Assembly (NCBI RefSeq): GCF_040049255.1
Contig: NZ_JBDZDR010000004.1
Location: 186,001-250,000, forward strand
Length of the DNA stretch: 64,000 bases
Reading direction: 5' to 3'
From: Pseudaminobacter sp040049255
GTDB lineage: Bacteria > Pseudomonadota > Alphaproteobacteria > Rhizobiales > Rhizobiaceae
A program made the translations under genes and the position numbers. The notes under the pieces were generated by a model that saw only the letters and a program-made list of their open reading frames with translations, made no database searches and was not told the origin of the DNA. Shown here piece after piece: positions 1 through 8,202 of the stretch; position 1 is the first letter of the stretch; every line of letters starts with the position of its first letter.

Positions 1-2
1 CC

Positions 3-206
3 CGAAATGGCCAGGAGATGGCCGGTCTTTTGACGCAAGTGCTGAGTGATGTGGACTTTTCAGCCGAACTCTCTGCCGCTGGCCTCGAAACCGTCAGGAA
101 GCGGCACACGTGCCGGCACAGGGTGTCGGAGCTCTTGTCCATACTGGATGAAGTCGGCGCCTATCGCCCGTCCGATCACGCCCGGTCAAGGGAGGCTGCG
201 GGATGA
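3..206 (+). CDS. C-terminal fragment of a CgeB-like glycosyltransferase
   Basis: Only the last 67 codons are inside the window; the reading frame is open from base 3, so the gene starts upstream. The tail (…RKRHTCRHRVSELLSIL…) matches the C-terminal helix of CgeB/group-1 glycosyltransferases, where an R-H-T-C-x-H-R segment closes the nucleotide-sugar domain. The TGA stop overlaps the ATG of the next gene (ATGA at 203-206), so the two are translationally coupled. With the two following genes this makes three such enzymes in a row. The acceptor and sugar cannot be told from the fragment. Confidence 0.6.
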   Translation, partial: RNGQEMAGLLTQVLSDVDFSAELSAAGLETVRKRHTCRHRVSELLSILDEVGAYRPSDHARSREAAG

Positions 207-1297
207 ACATTGCGTTCTACGGTTCAAGCCTGCTTTCGTCCTACTGGAATGGCGCGGCGACCTACTATCGCGGGCTGCTGCGCGCACTGGCGGCCCGCGG
301 CTACGAAATCACTTTCTTCGAACCCGACGTCTACGATCGTCAGCAGAACCGCGACATCGACCCTCCGGACTGGTGCGAGGTTGTGGTCTACGATGGAACG
401 CTGGCAGGGCTGGCGATGGTGGCGGTTCGTGCCGCCCATTTCGATGTCGTGATCAAGGCAAGCGGCGTGGGGTTCGAAGACGATGCCCTCATGGAGCGGG
501 TGTTCGCAGCAGCGCGCCCATCGGCATTGAAAATCTACTGGGACGTAGATGCACCGGCGACGCTTGCGCAATTGCGCAGCGGTCCGGACCACCCATTGCG
601 TCGGGCGCTGCGGACGCTCGATCTGGTGCTCACCTACGGCGGCGGAGAGCCGGTTGTGAAGGCCTATCGCGCACTCGGTGCGAGCGCTTGCGTGCCCATC
701 TACAACGCGTTGGACGCCACAACGCATCATCGGGTTGCCGAGGATCCGTTTTTCGCGGCGGAGCTGGCCTTCCTCGGCAATCGCCTTCCCGACAGGGAAC
801 GCCGCGTCGAGGAATTCTTTCTCCGCCCGGCTGGCCTGTTGCCGCAAGCTGCGTTCCTGATCGGCGGGGCCGGCTGGTCGGAAAAGCCGATGCCCGACAA
901 TGTCCGCAACATCGGCCATGTGTCCACGCGCGACCACAACGCGTTCAATTCAACCCCCAAGGCCGTGCTCAACATCAGCCGCGACAGCATGGCCGAGACG
1001 GGCTTTTCGCCGGCGACCCGCGTTTTCGAAGCGGCAGGAGCCGGCGCGTGCATCATCACCGACGCGTGGGAAGGCCTGGACCTATTCCTCCGCGAGAACT
1101 GCGAGGTCCTGGTCGCCCGAGACGGCAAGGACGTTGCCGATGTATTGTCGGGGTTGAGCGACGAAAGGGCCCGGGAGATCGGTGAAGCCGCGCGCGAGCG
1201 TGTGCTGCGCGAGCATACATACGAGCTTCGCGCCGCCGAGGTCGACAAGCTGCTCCGAGCACAGTTGCAGCGTCGTTCCATAGAGGCCGCAGAATGA
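203..1297 (+). CDS. CgeB-like glycosyltransferase
   Basis: A 364-residue GT-B type glycosyltransferase, probably cytoplasmic, acting on a surface polysaccharide. An N-terminal Rossmann-like start (MNIAFYGSSLL, with SSYWNG at 12-17) is followed by IYWDVDAP at 111-118 and, in the C-terminal sugar-nucleotide domain, RVFEAAG at 273-279 followed by ITDAWEGL; the Glu there is the usual donor-ribose ligand of this fold. The C-terminal REHTYELRA repeats the tail seen in the fragment upstream. It overlaps both neighbours by four bases, indicating one operon with the next glycosyltransferase and an epimerase. Donor sugar unknown; UDP-xylose is possible because of the epimerase downstream, but that is inference. 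Confidence 0.8.
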   Translation: MNIAFYGSSLLSSYWNGAATYYRGLLRALAARGYEITFFEPDVYDRQQNRDIDPPDWCEVVVYDGTLAGLAMVAVRAAHFDVVIKASGVGFEDDALMERVFAAARPSALKIYWDVDAPATLAQLRSGPDHPLRRALRTLDLVLTYGGGEPVVKAYRALGASACVPIYNALDATTHHRVAEDPFFAAELAFLGNRLPDRERRVEEFFLRPAGLLPQAAFLIGGAGWSEKPMPDNVRNIGHVSTRDHNAFNSTPKAVLNISRDSMAETGFSPATRVFEAAGAGACIITDAWEGLDLFLRENCEVLVARDGKDVADVLSGLSDERAREIGEAARERVLREHTYELRAAEVDKLLRAQLQRRSIEAAE

Positions 1298-2439
1298 ACG
1301 CCGGAGGTCTTCACATAGTCGTTCTAGGGCTTTCGCTTTCCTCCTCATGGGGAAACGGCCACGCGACCACCTATCGCAGCCTGATAAGGGGGCTGCGAGC
1401 CATCGGGCAGCGCGTGTCCTTCCTGGAGCGGAATACCCCATGGTACGAGGCGCACCGCGATCTCCCGGCTCCCGACTTCTGTGATCTCGCCTTTTACGAA
1501 GACGTGGAAGAACTTCGCAGCCGCTACGGAAACCTGATCGCAACTTCCGATGCTGTGATCGTCGGATCTTTCGTCCCCGACGGAGTGAACGTCATCGACC
1601 TGGTGGCGCAGCTTCGGCCAAAGCGTTTCTGCTACTATGATATCGATACGCCGGTGACCCTGGCGAGGCTTGCAGGTCGGGATGCGGGCGCAGAGCAATA
1701 TGTAGCTCTCAGGCAGTTGCCGCTCTTCGACATCTGTTTTTCGTTCACTGGCGGTCCCACCTTGAGACATCTGGAAGAGTTGGGCGCGGCTCGCGTCGTC
1801 GAGCTCTACTGTTCGGTCGATCCATCCCGGTATCGCAACACGGCTGAACCCATCCAATGGGATCTCGGCTATCTCGGCACCTATAGCGACGACCGGCAGG
1901 AGAAGCTGGAAAGCCTGCTCCTGAACGTCGCAAGAGCGATGCCGAACAGGCTTTTCGTGGTGGCGGGATCACGATATCCGCCCGGCATAAAGTGGCCGCC
2001 AAACGTCGACCGCATAGAACATCTGCCGCCCGAGAAGCACGCGTCGTTCTACAGTCGCCAGCGCTTTACGCTGAACATTACCCGGCAGGACATGGTGCAG
2101 GCGGGCTGGTCGCCGAGCGTGCGCATATTCGAGGCGGCCGCATGTGAAACGCCGATCATTTCCGACTACTGGCACGGGTTGGACGAGCTATTGCCGATCG
2201 GCGTCGCGGTGATAGTAGCGCGCTCCACGGCCGATGTGGTGGCGGCTCTCGACAGTGTTTCCGAGCGCGAGCGCGCGAGTATAGCTGCAGAAGCAGGCGC
2301 AAGGGTCATGCGAGGCCACACCGCTGAAAGGCGAGCCCGGCAGTTGCTCGACGATCTGCTATCCATCGAACCACGCAGCGCAGGCCAAGTCCGAACGGGA
2401 GGGCCAAATGCAGCGAATCCGGTCGCAACAGCCTGGTAG
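1294..2439 (+). CDS. CgeB-like glycosyltransferase
   Basis: A 381-residue paralogue of the preceding protein. It shares the layout: LSLSSSWGNGHATTYR near 13-28, YYDIDTP at 114-120, and FEAAAC at 279-284 followed by ISDYWHGLDELL, then the closing R-G-H-T-A-E-R-R motif. The C-terminal 25 residues after the last helix (rich in Gly, Pro, Asn, Ala) are not part of the fold and overlap the next gene by 32 bases in a different frame. The start ATG at 1294 overlaps the upstream stop. The repeated arrangement suggests successive additions to one glycan. Substrate unknown. Confidence 0.8.
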   Translation: MNAGGLHIVVLGLSLSSSWGNGHATTYRSLIRGLRAIGQRVSFLERNTPWYEAHRDLPAPDFCDLAFYEDVEELRSRYGNLIATSDAVIVGSFVPDGVNVIDLVAQLRPKRFCYYDIDTPVTLARLAGRDAGAEQYVALRQLPLFDICFSFTGGPTLRHLEELGAARVVELYCSVDPSRYRNTAEPIQWDLGYLGTYSDDRQEKLESLLLNVARAMPNRLFVVAGSRYPPGIKWPPNVDRIEHLPPEKHASFYSRQRFTLNITRQDMVQAGWSPSVRIFEAAACETPIISDYWHGLDELLPIGVAVIVARSTADVVAALDSVSERERASIAAEAGARVMRGHTAERRARQLLDDLLSIEPRSAGQVRTGGPNAANPVATAW

Positions 2440-3439
2440 TTCAATATTGGTGGCAGGGGGCGCCGGTTTCATCGGCACCAATCTTTGCGAAACGCTGCTC
2501 CGGGAAGGTCACGAGGTATTTTGCGTCGATGATTTCGTGACCGGCACCGTCGCATCGGTTTCACGTCTGTCGCAACACGCCAAGTTCACCTCGATTGTCC
2601 ACGACATATGCCATCCGCTCGTTATCGATCGCAAGCTGGCCGCGATCTACAATCTTGCCTGCGCGGCCTCGCCGCCGGCCTACCAGGCAGATCCGGTTCA
2701 CACGATGATGACGAATGTGTTGGGAACGAAGAACCTTCTCGATCTCGCCCAAGAGCACGGCGCCGTGCTGGTCCAGGCATCGACCAGCGAGATTTACGGA
2801 GATCCCGAACAGCACCCGCAGCAGGAGACATACCGTGGCCTCGTAAACTGCACGGGTCCGCGTGCTTGCTACGACGAAGGCAAACGGGCGGCGGAGGCGC
2901 TGTGTTTCGACTATTTACGCGCCGGCAGGGCAGATGCGCGGGTCGCAAGGATATTCAATACCTACGGCCCCTATATGCGGCCTGACGACGGGCGCGTGGT
3001 GTCCAACTTCATCGTTCAGGCGCTCTCCGCGCGGCCGATAACAATCTATGGCGAGGGATGCCAGACGCGGTCCTTCTGCTATGTGGCCGACCTTGTGGAC
3101 GGCCTCAGGCGGCTGGCAAATGTGGAGCCCAACCCGCAGACCGCCATCAATCTCGGGAACCCTCAGGAGTATACGGTTTGTGAGCTCGCGGACGAGATCA
3201 TACGGCTGATCCCCCATCAGGTTCGGAAGGTGAACAGGCCGCTGCCGATCGACGATCCGAAACACAGGCGGCCGGATATCCGCCTCGCCAGGGAGATTCT
3301 GCGATGGTCGCCTCGGGTTCAATTGTCCGAGGGTTTGGCCCGAACCATAGACTGGTTTCGCCAGTGTTTGCCCGCTGCGGATGCCAACGAGGCGCGCCAG
3401 CCGGCAAAGACCATGATGGGCGAGGGCGCCGGTCGCTAG
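2408..3439 (+). CDS. NAD-dependent epimerase/dehydratase, UDP-glucuronate decarboxylase-like
   Basis: An extended short-chain dehydrogenase of 343 residues. GGAGFIG at 17-23 is the NAD-binding glycine motif; STSEIYGDP at 125-133 carries the Ser/Thr and the Glu typical of UDP-xylose synthases; Y155 and K159 form the YxxxK pair; GEGCQTRSFCYV at 215-226 matches the substrate-binding segment of UDP-glucuronate decarboxylases. The family converts UDP-glucuronate to UDP-xylose with NAD+ cycling. The start overlaps the end of the glycosyltransferase gene by 32 bases, so it closes the same operon and probably makes the donor sugar used there (inference). A dTDP-glucose dehydratase-like activity is the main alternative. 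Its stop overlaps the stop of the convergent small gene. Confidence 0.8.
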   Translation: MQRIRSQQPGSSILVAGGAGFIGTNLCETLLREGHEVFCVDDFVTGTVASVSRLSQHAKFTSIVHDICHPLVIDRKLAAIYNLACAASPPAYQADPVHTMMTNVLGTKNLLDLAQEHGAVLVQASTSEIYGDPEQHPQQETYRGLVNCTGPRACYDEGKRAAEALCFDYLRAGRADARVARIFNTYGPYMRPDDGRVVSNFIVQALSARPITIYGEGCQTRSFCYVADLVDGLRRLANVEPNPQTAINLGNPQEYTVCELADEIIRLIPHQVRKVNRPLPIDDPKHRRPDIRLAREILRWSPRVQLSEGLARTIDWFRQCLPAADANEARQPAKTMMGEGAGR

Positions 3440-3639
3440 CGCCAGGCTTTTTCGTTCTTTTCCTGATAATCGCGAAATGCCTTGGCCAGCCCGCCAAGCA
3501 CTTCGGCCGAGGTTTCGAACATTGCCTTCAGTTGCGGCTCATTGATCTTCTGTATGTCTTCGCGAAGATGGTCTTTCAGTTCCTCAAGCGCCTTTTGCAT
3601 CTTCTGGACATGGTGGCGAGGATCGGAAGCGGTTTCCAC
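3436..3639 (-). CDS. Small helical hypothetical protein
   Basis: A 67-residue protein with a GTG start preceded by a good ribosome site (AAGGAG, spacing about 6). It is charged and predicted all-helical (M-Q-K-A-L-E-E-L-K-D-H-L-R-E-D heptads), with no Cys, no signal peptide and no membrane segment; it may form a coiled coil. I do not recognise the family. It converges on the epimerase gene with a four-base overlap of stop codons and has a GTTCCG-rich region upstream. Function unknown; the start context and helical composition argue that it is real. Confidence 0.6.
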   Translation of the reverse strand: METASDPRHHVQKMQKALEELKDHLREDIQKINEPQLKAMFETSAEVLGGLAKAFRDYQEKNEKAWR

Positions 3640-3672
3640 GGCGATCTCCTTGTGTTGGCGTTCTGAACGGGT

Positions 3673-3777
3673 CGGAACCCTGTTCCGGAGTCTACTGAAT
3701 TAGAACAACGGTTCCGGATTAGAGTTCCGCGACTGGGGAGGAGCGGCGGAGACCGTTACGCAGGAGGAAAACGGAAC
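3673..3777. promoter_or_regulatory. Cluster of GTTCCG/CGGAAC half-sites between divergent small genes
   Basis: CGGAAC-CCT-GTTCCG at 3673-3687 is a perfect dyad. Further half-sites GTTCCG lie at 3711-3716 and 3724-3729, and CGGAAC at 3772-3777. The region separates the start of the 67-residue gene (minus) from the 42-residue gene (plus). It reads like a repressor/activator operator, but no regulator is known. The GGAAC elements resemble EcfG -35 boxes, yet no CGTT lies at the right distance. Confidence 0.35.
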
Positions 3778-3870
3778 CAGGCGCCGCTGGGTGAGTTGAG
3801 TGACCGGGTGCGGGACGTCTGAGAAAGGCTGTGTCCCGGGCAGGAGAGCAGTCGGGAGCCCGAGTAAACG

Positions 3871-3999
3871 ATGGAAAAGATACCCGCCAATAAGGCAAAG
3901 CAGGCCCGACGTGGTGTCCACGTTTTGGTCATTCTCCTCGTCGCGTTGGTGCTGGCAGGAGTGGTTTGGATAGGGGTCGAATACTTCGTGCCCCGCTGA
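3871..3999 (+). CDS. 42-residue single-span membrane protein
   Basis: A short open frame: basic N-terminus (MEKIPANKAKQARRG), one hydrophobic helix at about residues 17-36 (V-H-V-L-V-I-L-L-V-A-L-V…), and a short V-E-Y-F-V-P-R tail. A GGAG lies 12 bases upstream of the ATG, a weak ribosome site. The positive-inside pattern predicts an N-in, C-out inner-membrane peptide. It lies 136 bases upstream of the aldehyde oxidoreductase operon on the same strand. I do not recognise it; small single-span proteins of this kind often modulate larger membrane complexes, but nothing here shows a partner. Confidence 0.5.
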   Translation: MEKIPANKAKQARRGVHVLVILLVALVLAGVVWIGVEYFVPR

Positions 4000-4135
4000 A
4001 GACACTTGGGGGCCAGAAGCACCCAAGAACGTGGCAGCCCAGCCTCCGCCGCTCCCGAGACTTCTTTCACAAGTGATGGAACCACGACCGCGTGGAGCGA
4101 TTACGCCCCATCGCTGCGGAATTCTGGGGAGCTTG

Positions 4136-4741
4136 ATGCCGAACCGTCCTTCGAAAACCGGCTTGAGCCGGCGCAACTTCATGGTCGGAACGGCTACCGC
4201 TGCGGCCTCCATACCGTTGCTGGCCACGCGTGCCGCAGGCTCCCCGCCGGAACAATCACCTCGCCATTCAGGGCCGGTCAGCCTGACCATAAACGGTCAG
4301 CGCCACGACCTGGCTCTCGACCTCAGGACAACGCTTCTCGACGCGCTCCGGGACCACGTCGGGCTGACAGGAACCAAGAAGGGCTGCGACCACGGCCAGT
4401 GCGGCGCCTGCACCGTCCTGATGGACGGAATGCGTGTACTTTCCTGCCTGACATTTGCGGTCATGGCCAGCGGACGCCAGGTCACGACGATCGAGGGATT
4501 AGCCAAAGAGGGCGGTCCGCTTCATCCCATGCAGCAGGCCTTCGTGGATTGCGATGCGTTCCAATGCGGCTACTGCACGCCGGGGCAGATCATGTCAGCC
4601 ATTGGATGCGTGCGCGAGGGACACGCCGCATCTGAAGCGGACATAAGAGAATACATGAGCGGAAATCTCTGCCGATGCGCGGCCTACCCGAACATCGTGG
4701 CCGCCATTCTCCAGGCGCGAGACGAGACGAAGGGGGCCTAG
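4136..4741 (+). CDS. paoA: Aldehyde oxidoreductase iron-sulfur subunit, PaoA type
   Basis: The electron-transfer subunit (201 residues) of a periplasmic molybdenum hydroxylase of the xanthine oxidase family. The start at 4136 was chosen because GGGGAG precedes it and it leads directly into a Tat signal (SRRNFMVGTA at 11-20). Two [2Fe-2S] clusters are visible: C84, C89, C92 and C104 in the plant-ferredoxin-like domain, and C144, C147, C179 and C181 in the helical domain (CGYC…CRC). As with E. coli PaoA, the Tat signal on this subunit would export the folded three-subunit enzyme. The FAD subunit gene starts directly after its stop. A longer open frame starting at 4031 exists but would bury the Tat motif. 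Confidence 0.9.
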   Translation: MPNRPSKTGLSRRNFMVGTATAAASIPLLATRAAGSPPEQSPRHSGPVSLTINGQRHDLALDLRTTLLDALRDHVGLTGTKKGCDHGQCGACTVLMDGMRVLSCLTFAVMASGRQVTTIEGLAKEGGPLHPMQQAFVDCDAFQCGYCTPGQIMSAIGCVREGHAASEADIREYMSGNLCRCAAYPNIVAAILQARDETKGA

Positions 4742-5770
4742 ATGCGGCCCTTCAGCTACAGCAAGCCCGAAAGTGTCGCCGAGGCGATAGAGATGGCGGC
4801 GGAACTGAGCGACGCCGAGACGCCGCCGACACGATCCCGCGCCCAATTCATCGCCGGCGCTACGAACCTGGCCGACTACATGAAGCTCGGCGTGGCGGCA
4901 CCGGAGCTTTTGATCGAGCTGAACGGACTTTCCGATCCCGCGCTGAGGCGCATCGACGTCTCGGACGAAGGCATACGCTTCGGCGCCCTGGTCCGCATGA
5001 GCGAAGCCGCTGATGACGAGACAGTGAAGCGGCATTATCCCGTGATCGCGGAGAGTCTCAAATTCGCCGCGAGCGGACAGATACGCAACGCGGCCACACT
5101 GGCGGGTAACATCCTCCAGCGCCCTCGATGCGAGTATTTCCGGGATATTTCGTGGCCATGTAACAGGCGCAGCCCCGGATCGGGTTGCGCAGCCATGGAA
5201 GGCATAAACCGGCAACATGCAGTGCTCGGCACAAGCGAGCACTGCATCGCCACCTACCACGGAGATTTTGCGCAGGCTCTGATCGCGCTTGGCGCGACCG
5301 TGGAGATCGAGGGCCCCGGTGGCACGAGGCAGCTCAGCTTTTCTCGTCTGCATCGGCTCCCCGCCGACACTCCAGACATTGAGACCAACCTCGCGCCGGA
5401 CGAGATCATAACCGGCATCTCTGTTCCGGCCGGACCCTGGACGCAACGATCGCGATACCTGAAGGTTCGCGACCGCGAGTCCTATGCCTTTGCACTCGCG
5501 TCTGCTGCCGTCGCGCTGCAGCTGTCGCAAGACACGGTTCAAGAAAGCCGCATAGCGCTCGGTGGGGTGGCAACCATTCCGTGGCGCGCCCGGCAAGCGG
5601 AGGACGCCTTGCGAGGCCGCCGACTGGACGAAGATGCCGCCCACGCAGCAGCCGAGGCAGCGTTTGCCGGTTCCAGGCCACGCGGTGGGAACGCCTTCAA
5701 GGTGCCGCTGGGCAAGCGAACCCTCGTGCGAGCTCTGCTTGAGGCGCGCGACATGAGGATTTCGACATGA
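4742..5770 (+). CDS. paoB: Aldehyde oxidoreductase FAD subunit, PaoB type
   Basis: A 342-residue FAD-binding subunit of the CO dehydrogenase/xanthine dehydrogenase medium-chain family. The FAD-phosphate loop (IAGATNLADYMKLG, 37-50) and ATLAGNI near 118 are intact. Residues 130-168 contain an insertion with four cysteines (C130, C140, C149, C168), which in PaoB binds an extra [4Fe-4S] cluster absent from most xanthine oxidase relatives; this identifies the subtype. It starts directly after paoA and overlaps paoC by four bases. It passes electrons from the molybdenum site and FeS clusters to an acceptor outside the cytoplasm. Confidence 0.9.
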   Translation: MRPFSYSKPESVAEAIEMAAELSDAETPPTRSRAQFIAGATNLADYMKLGVAAPELLIELNGLSDPALRRIDVSDEGIRFGALVRMSEAADDETVKRHYPVIAESLKFAASGQIRNAATLAGNILQRPRCEYFRDISWPCNRRSPGSGCAAMEGINRQHAVLGTSEHCIATYHGDFAQALIALGATVEIEGPGGTRQLSFSRLHRLPADTPDIETNLAPDEIITGISVPAGPWTQRSRYLKVRDRESYAFALASAAVALQLSQDTVQESRIALGGVATIPWRARQAEDALRGRRLDEDAAHAAAEAAFAGSRPRGGNAFKVPLGKRTLVRALLEARDMRIST

Positions 5771-8041
5771 GCAAGGAAGCGCCCGCGCCCAAGGAAAACA
5801 TGGGGACGCCTGTACCGCGCATCGACGCGGTACTCAAGGTTACGGGCCGGGCGTCTTATCCGGCCGATATTCCACTGGCCGATGTCGCCTTTGGCGTGCT
5901 GGTCACCAGCACCATCGCCAAGGGTGCCATAGCTGCGCTGCACACAAGCGACGCCGCCCGGGTGCCCGGCGTTCTCGGCATTTTCAGCCATGGCGACATG
6001 GCCGGCGTGGAGCCGCCGAAATTCGGAAGCGCGGCAAGTTCGATCGGACCGCTCCACAGCGATCGGATATTCCATGACGGACAGATCATAGCGCTGGTCG
6101 TCGCCGAAACCTTCGAGTCGGCCAGGGAAGCAGCCATGCTCGTCCGTGCCGAGTACGACAAGGAGCGGCCGAGCGCCGGCTTCGACTCGCCAGACACGGA
6201 AACGACGCCCGCGGCCGGCGCGACACCATTTTTCGGCGAAGATGTCCACGCCGGCGACTTCGCCGCTGCGTTCGCCGCCGCTCCGGTCAAGATTGATGAG
6301 CGCTATTCCACCCCCACGCAGCACCACAACCCGATCGAGCTCTTTTCCACCACCGCCGCCTGGAGTGGCGACCAACTGACGGTTTACGAGCCCACCCAGA
6401 ACGTGACCGGATGGAAATCGGAGCTTGCACGCCAACTCGGCATCAGCCCCTCCAGGGTGCGTATCGTGAGCCCCTTTGTCGGGGGCGCATTCGGTTCTAA
6501 AGGGCCGATGACGGCGAGAACTGCAATTGTTGCCGTCGCCGCGCGGCGCCTGGGCCGCCCGGTGCGTTGCGTGGTCACCAGAATGCAGGCCTACGGGACC
6601 CAGACATATCGCGCCGAGACCAGGCACCGCGTCAGGATCGGAGCCGACAGGGAAGGCCATATCACGGCGTTCGGGCATGAGGGCTGGGAGGTCACTTCCC
6701 GACCCGATCCCTATGTCGTGGGCGGCACGACAGCGACCGGCCGGATGTATGCATATGGCTCGGTCGCGACTCACGTGTCCCTGGTTCACGCCGACCGTAA
6801 CACGCCGGGCTACATGCGCTCGCCGCCCGAGACGCCTTACGTCTACGCGCTGGAAAACGCGATGGACGAAATGGCCGTCGCACTTGGCATGGATCCGGTT
6901 GAATTCCGCCGGATCAACGAGCCGGTCAGGGAGCCGATCGGCGGCAAGCCGTTCTCGAGCCGCTCGCTCCTCAAGTGCTACGATGAAGCGGCCAAGGCCT
7001 TCGGCTGGTCCGACCGCGACCGCGCGATAGGCTCCATGCGCGACGGGGACTGGCTGATCGGCATGGGATGCGCGACGGCCGTCTATCCGACGAACGTCGC
7101 TCCTTGCGCGGCGCGGGTTCAGCTGACCGCGGAAGGCAATGTGCGGGTGCAATGCGGCTCGCATGAAATCGGCACGGGTATCCGCACCGTCGCCGGCCAG
7201 ATGGCCGCCGAGAGGCTGGGGGTCGATATGGCCAAGGTTACCGTCGAGATGGGCGACAGCGCCTTGCCACCGGCGCCCGTATCAGGTGGATCCAACTCGA
7301 CTGCGAGCGTTTGCTCCGCCGTCATGAAGGGCTGTGAGGCCATTCGATCCCGGCTGTTTTCGGCAGTGACCGGCGAGGGGGCGCCCCTTGCGGCAGCCCA
7401 CAACAGCGAGCTGGAGCTCGCCCACGGGAAAGTGATCGCCGAGGACGGGAGAACGGTCGATCTGGCCGACGCCTTTGCAATCCTGCAGACCCAGGTCATC
7501 GAAGAGTATGCTGAGTTCGCTCCAAAAGGTGCGTCGCCGCAAGCGCTCAAAAAGCTATATGCGGGGCGCCCCGAGTTCCGCGGGGGCGACCGCGATGACG
7601 CTGTCAAATACGCTTTCGGAGCCGAGTTCATCGAAGTTCGCATTCACAGCCGGACGCGCGAGATACGGACCCCGCGCATAGTCGGGGGCCTTTGCTGCCG
7701 GGCGCATCATGAATACGCGGACCGCCCGGAGCCAGCTGATGGGCGGTATGATATGGGGCATAGCATCGGCGCTTCACGAGCAAACCGAACTTGATCCCCG
7801 CAATGCCAGATATGTGAACAAGGATCTGCAGGACTACCTTGTGCCGGTCAACGCCGACATCGGCGAGGTCGAAGTCATCCTGGTTCCGGAGTTCGATCCG
7901 GACGTAAATCCGGCAGGAGTCAAGGGTTTGGGCGAACTTGGCAACGTCGGTACGGCAGCGGCCATAGCGAGCGCCGTCTATCATGCCACCGGAATTCGGA
8001 TACGAGACCTGCCGATCAGGCTGGACGATCTGCTGGTCTAG
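5767..8041 (+). pseudogene. paoC: Aldehyde oxidoreductase molybdenum subunit, PaoC type, with one-base frameshift
   Basis: The molybdopterin-cytosine-dinucleotide subunit. The first frame runs from 5767 and ends at 7794 (675 codons) after an out-of-family tail; the family sequence resumes in the +1 frame as AFAAGRIMNTRTARSQLMGG and continues to the stop at 8041. The break is at a run of five G at 7684-7688, after codon 640: deleting one G restores a 757-residue protein, close to PaoC length. The catalytic Glu (GLGELGNVG, residue 723 of the restored protein) lies after the break, so the unshifted product should be inactive. It could be a true mutation, a phase-variable tract, or a base-calling error; the otherwise intact sequence favours a recent event or an error. 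No PaoD/XdhC maturation gene is present nearby. Confidence 0.85.
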
Positions 8042-8066
8042 GCCTCCAGGCCGGGGAGGTGCGAGC

Positions 8067-8091
8067 GGAACCTTTTTGTTTGGGTCGCGTT
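8067..8091 (+). promoter_or_regulatory. EcfG-type (general stress response) promoter
   Basis: GGAAC at 8067-8071, a 16-base spacer, then CGTT at 8088-8091: the exact consensus for the alphaproteobacterial general-stress sigma factor EcfG/RpoE2. It lies 112 bases upstream of the Gly/His-rich protein start at 8203, on the same strand. A second copy with the same spacing drives ku 1.6 kb away. Confidence 0.65.
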
Positions 8092-8202
8092 TTTTCTGGA
8101 CGTCCGAAAAGGGCCAGCCCGCACGATAATCGCTTAGAGGCCCATCCCCCCACGATCATCGCAGGCATTGAGCTCCACGGACAGTTTCCCTTGGAGAAGA
8201 CA

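Noticed and set aside
3773..3797. GGAAC-N16-AGTT before the 42-residue gene
   Set aside because: One mismatch in the -10 box and a weak gene; kept only as a remark because two exact EcfG boxes exist elsewhere.
5539..7164. 541-codon open frame on the minus strand opposite paoB/paoC
   Set aside because: GC-rich codon shadow of the real genes; Arg/His/Gly-rich composition with no family motifs and no ribosome site.
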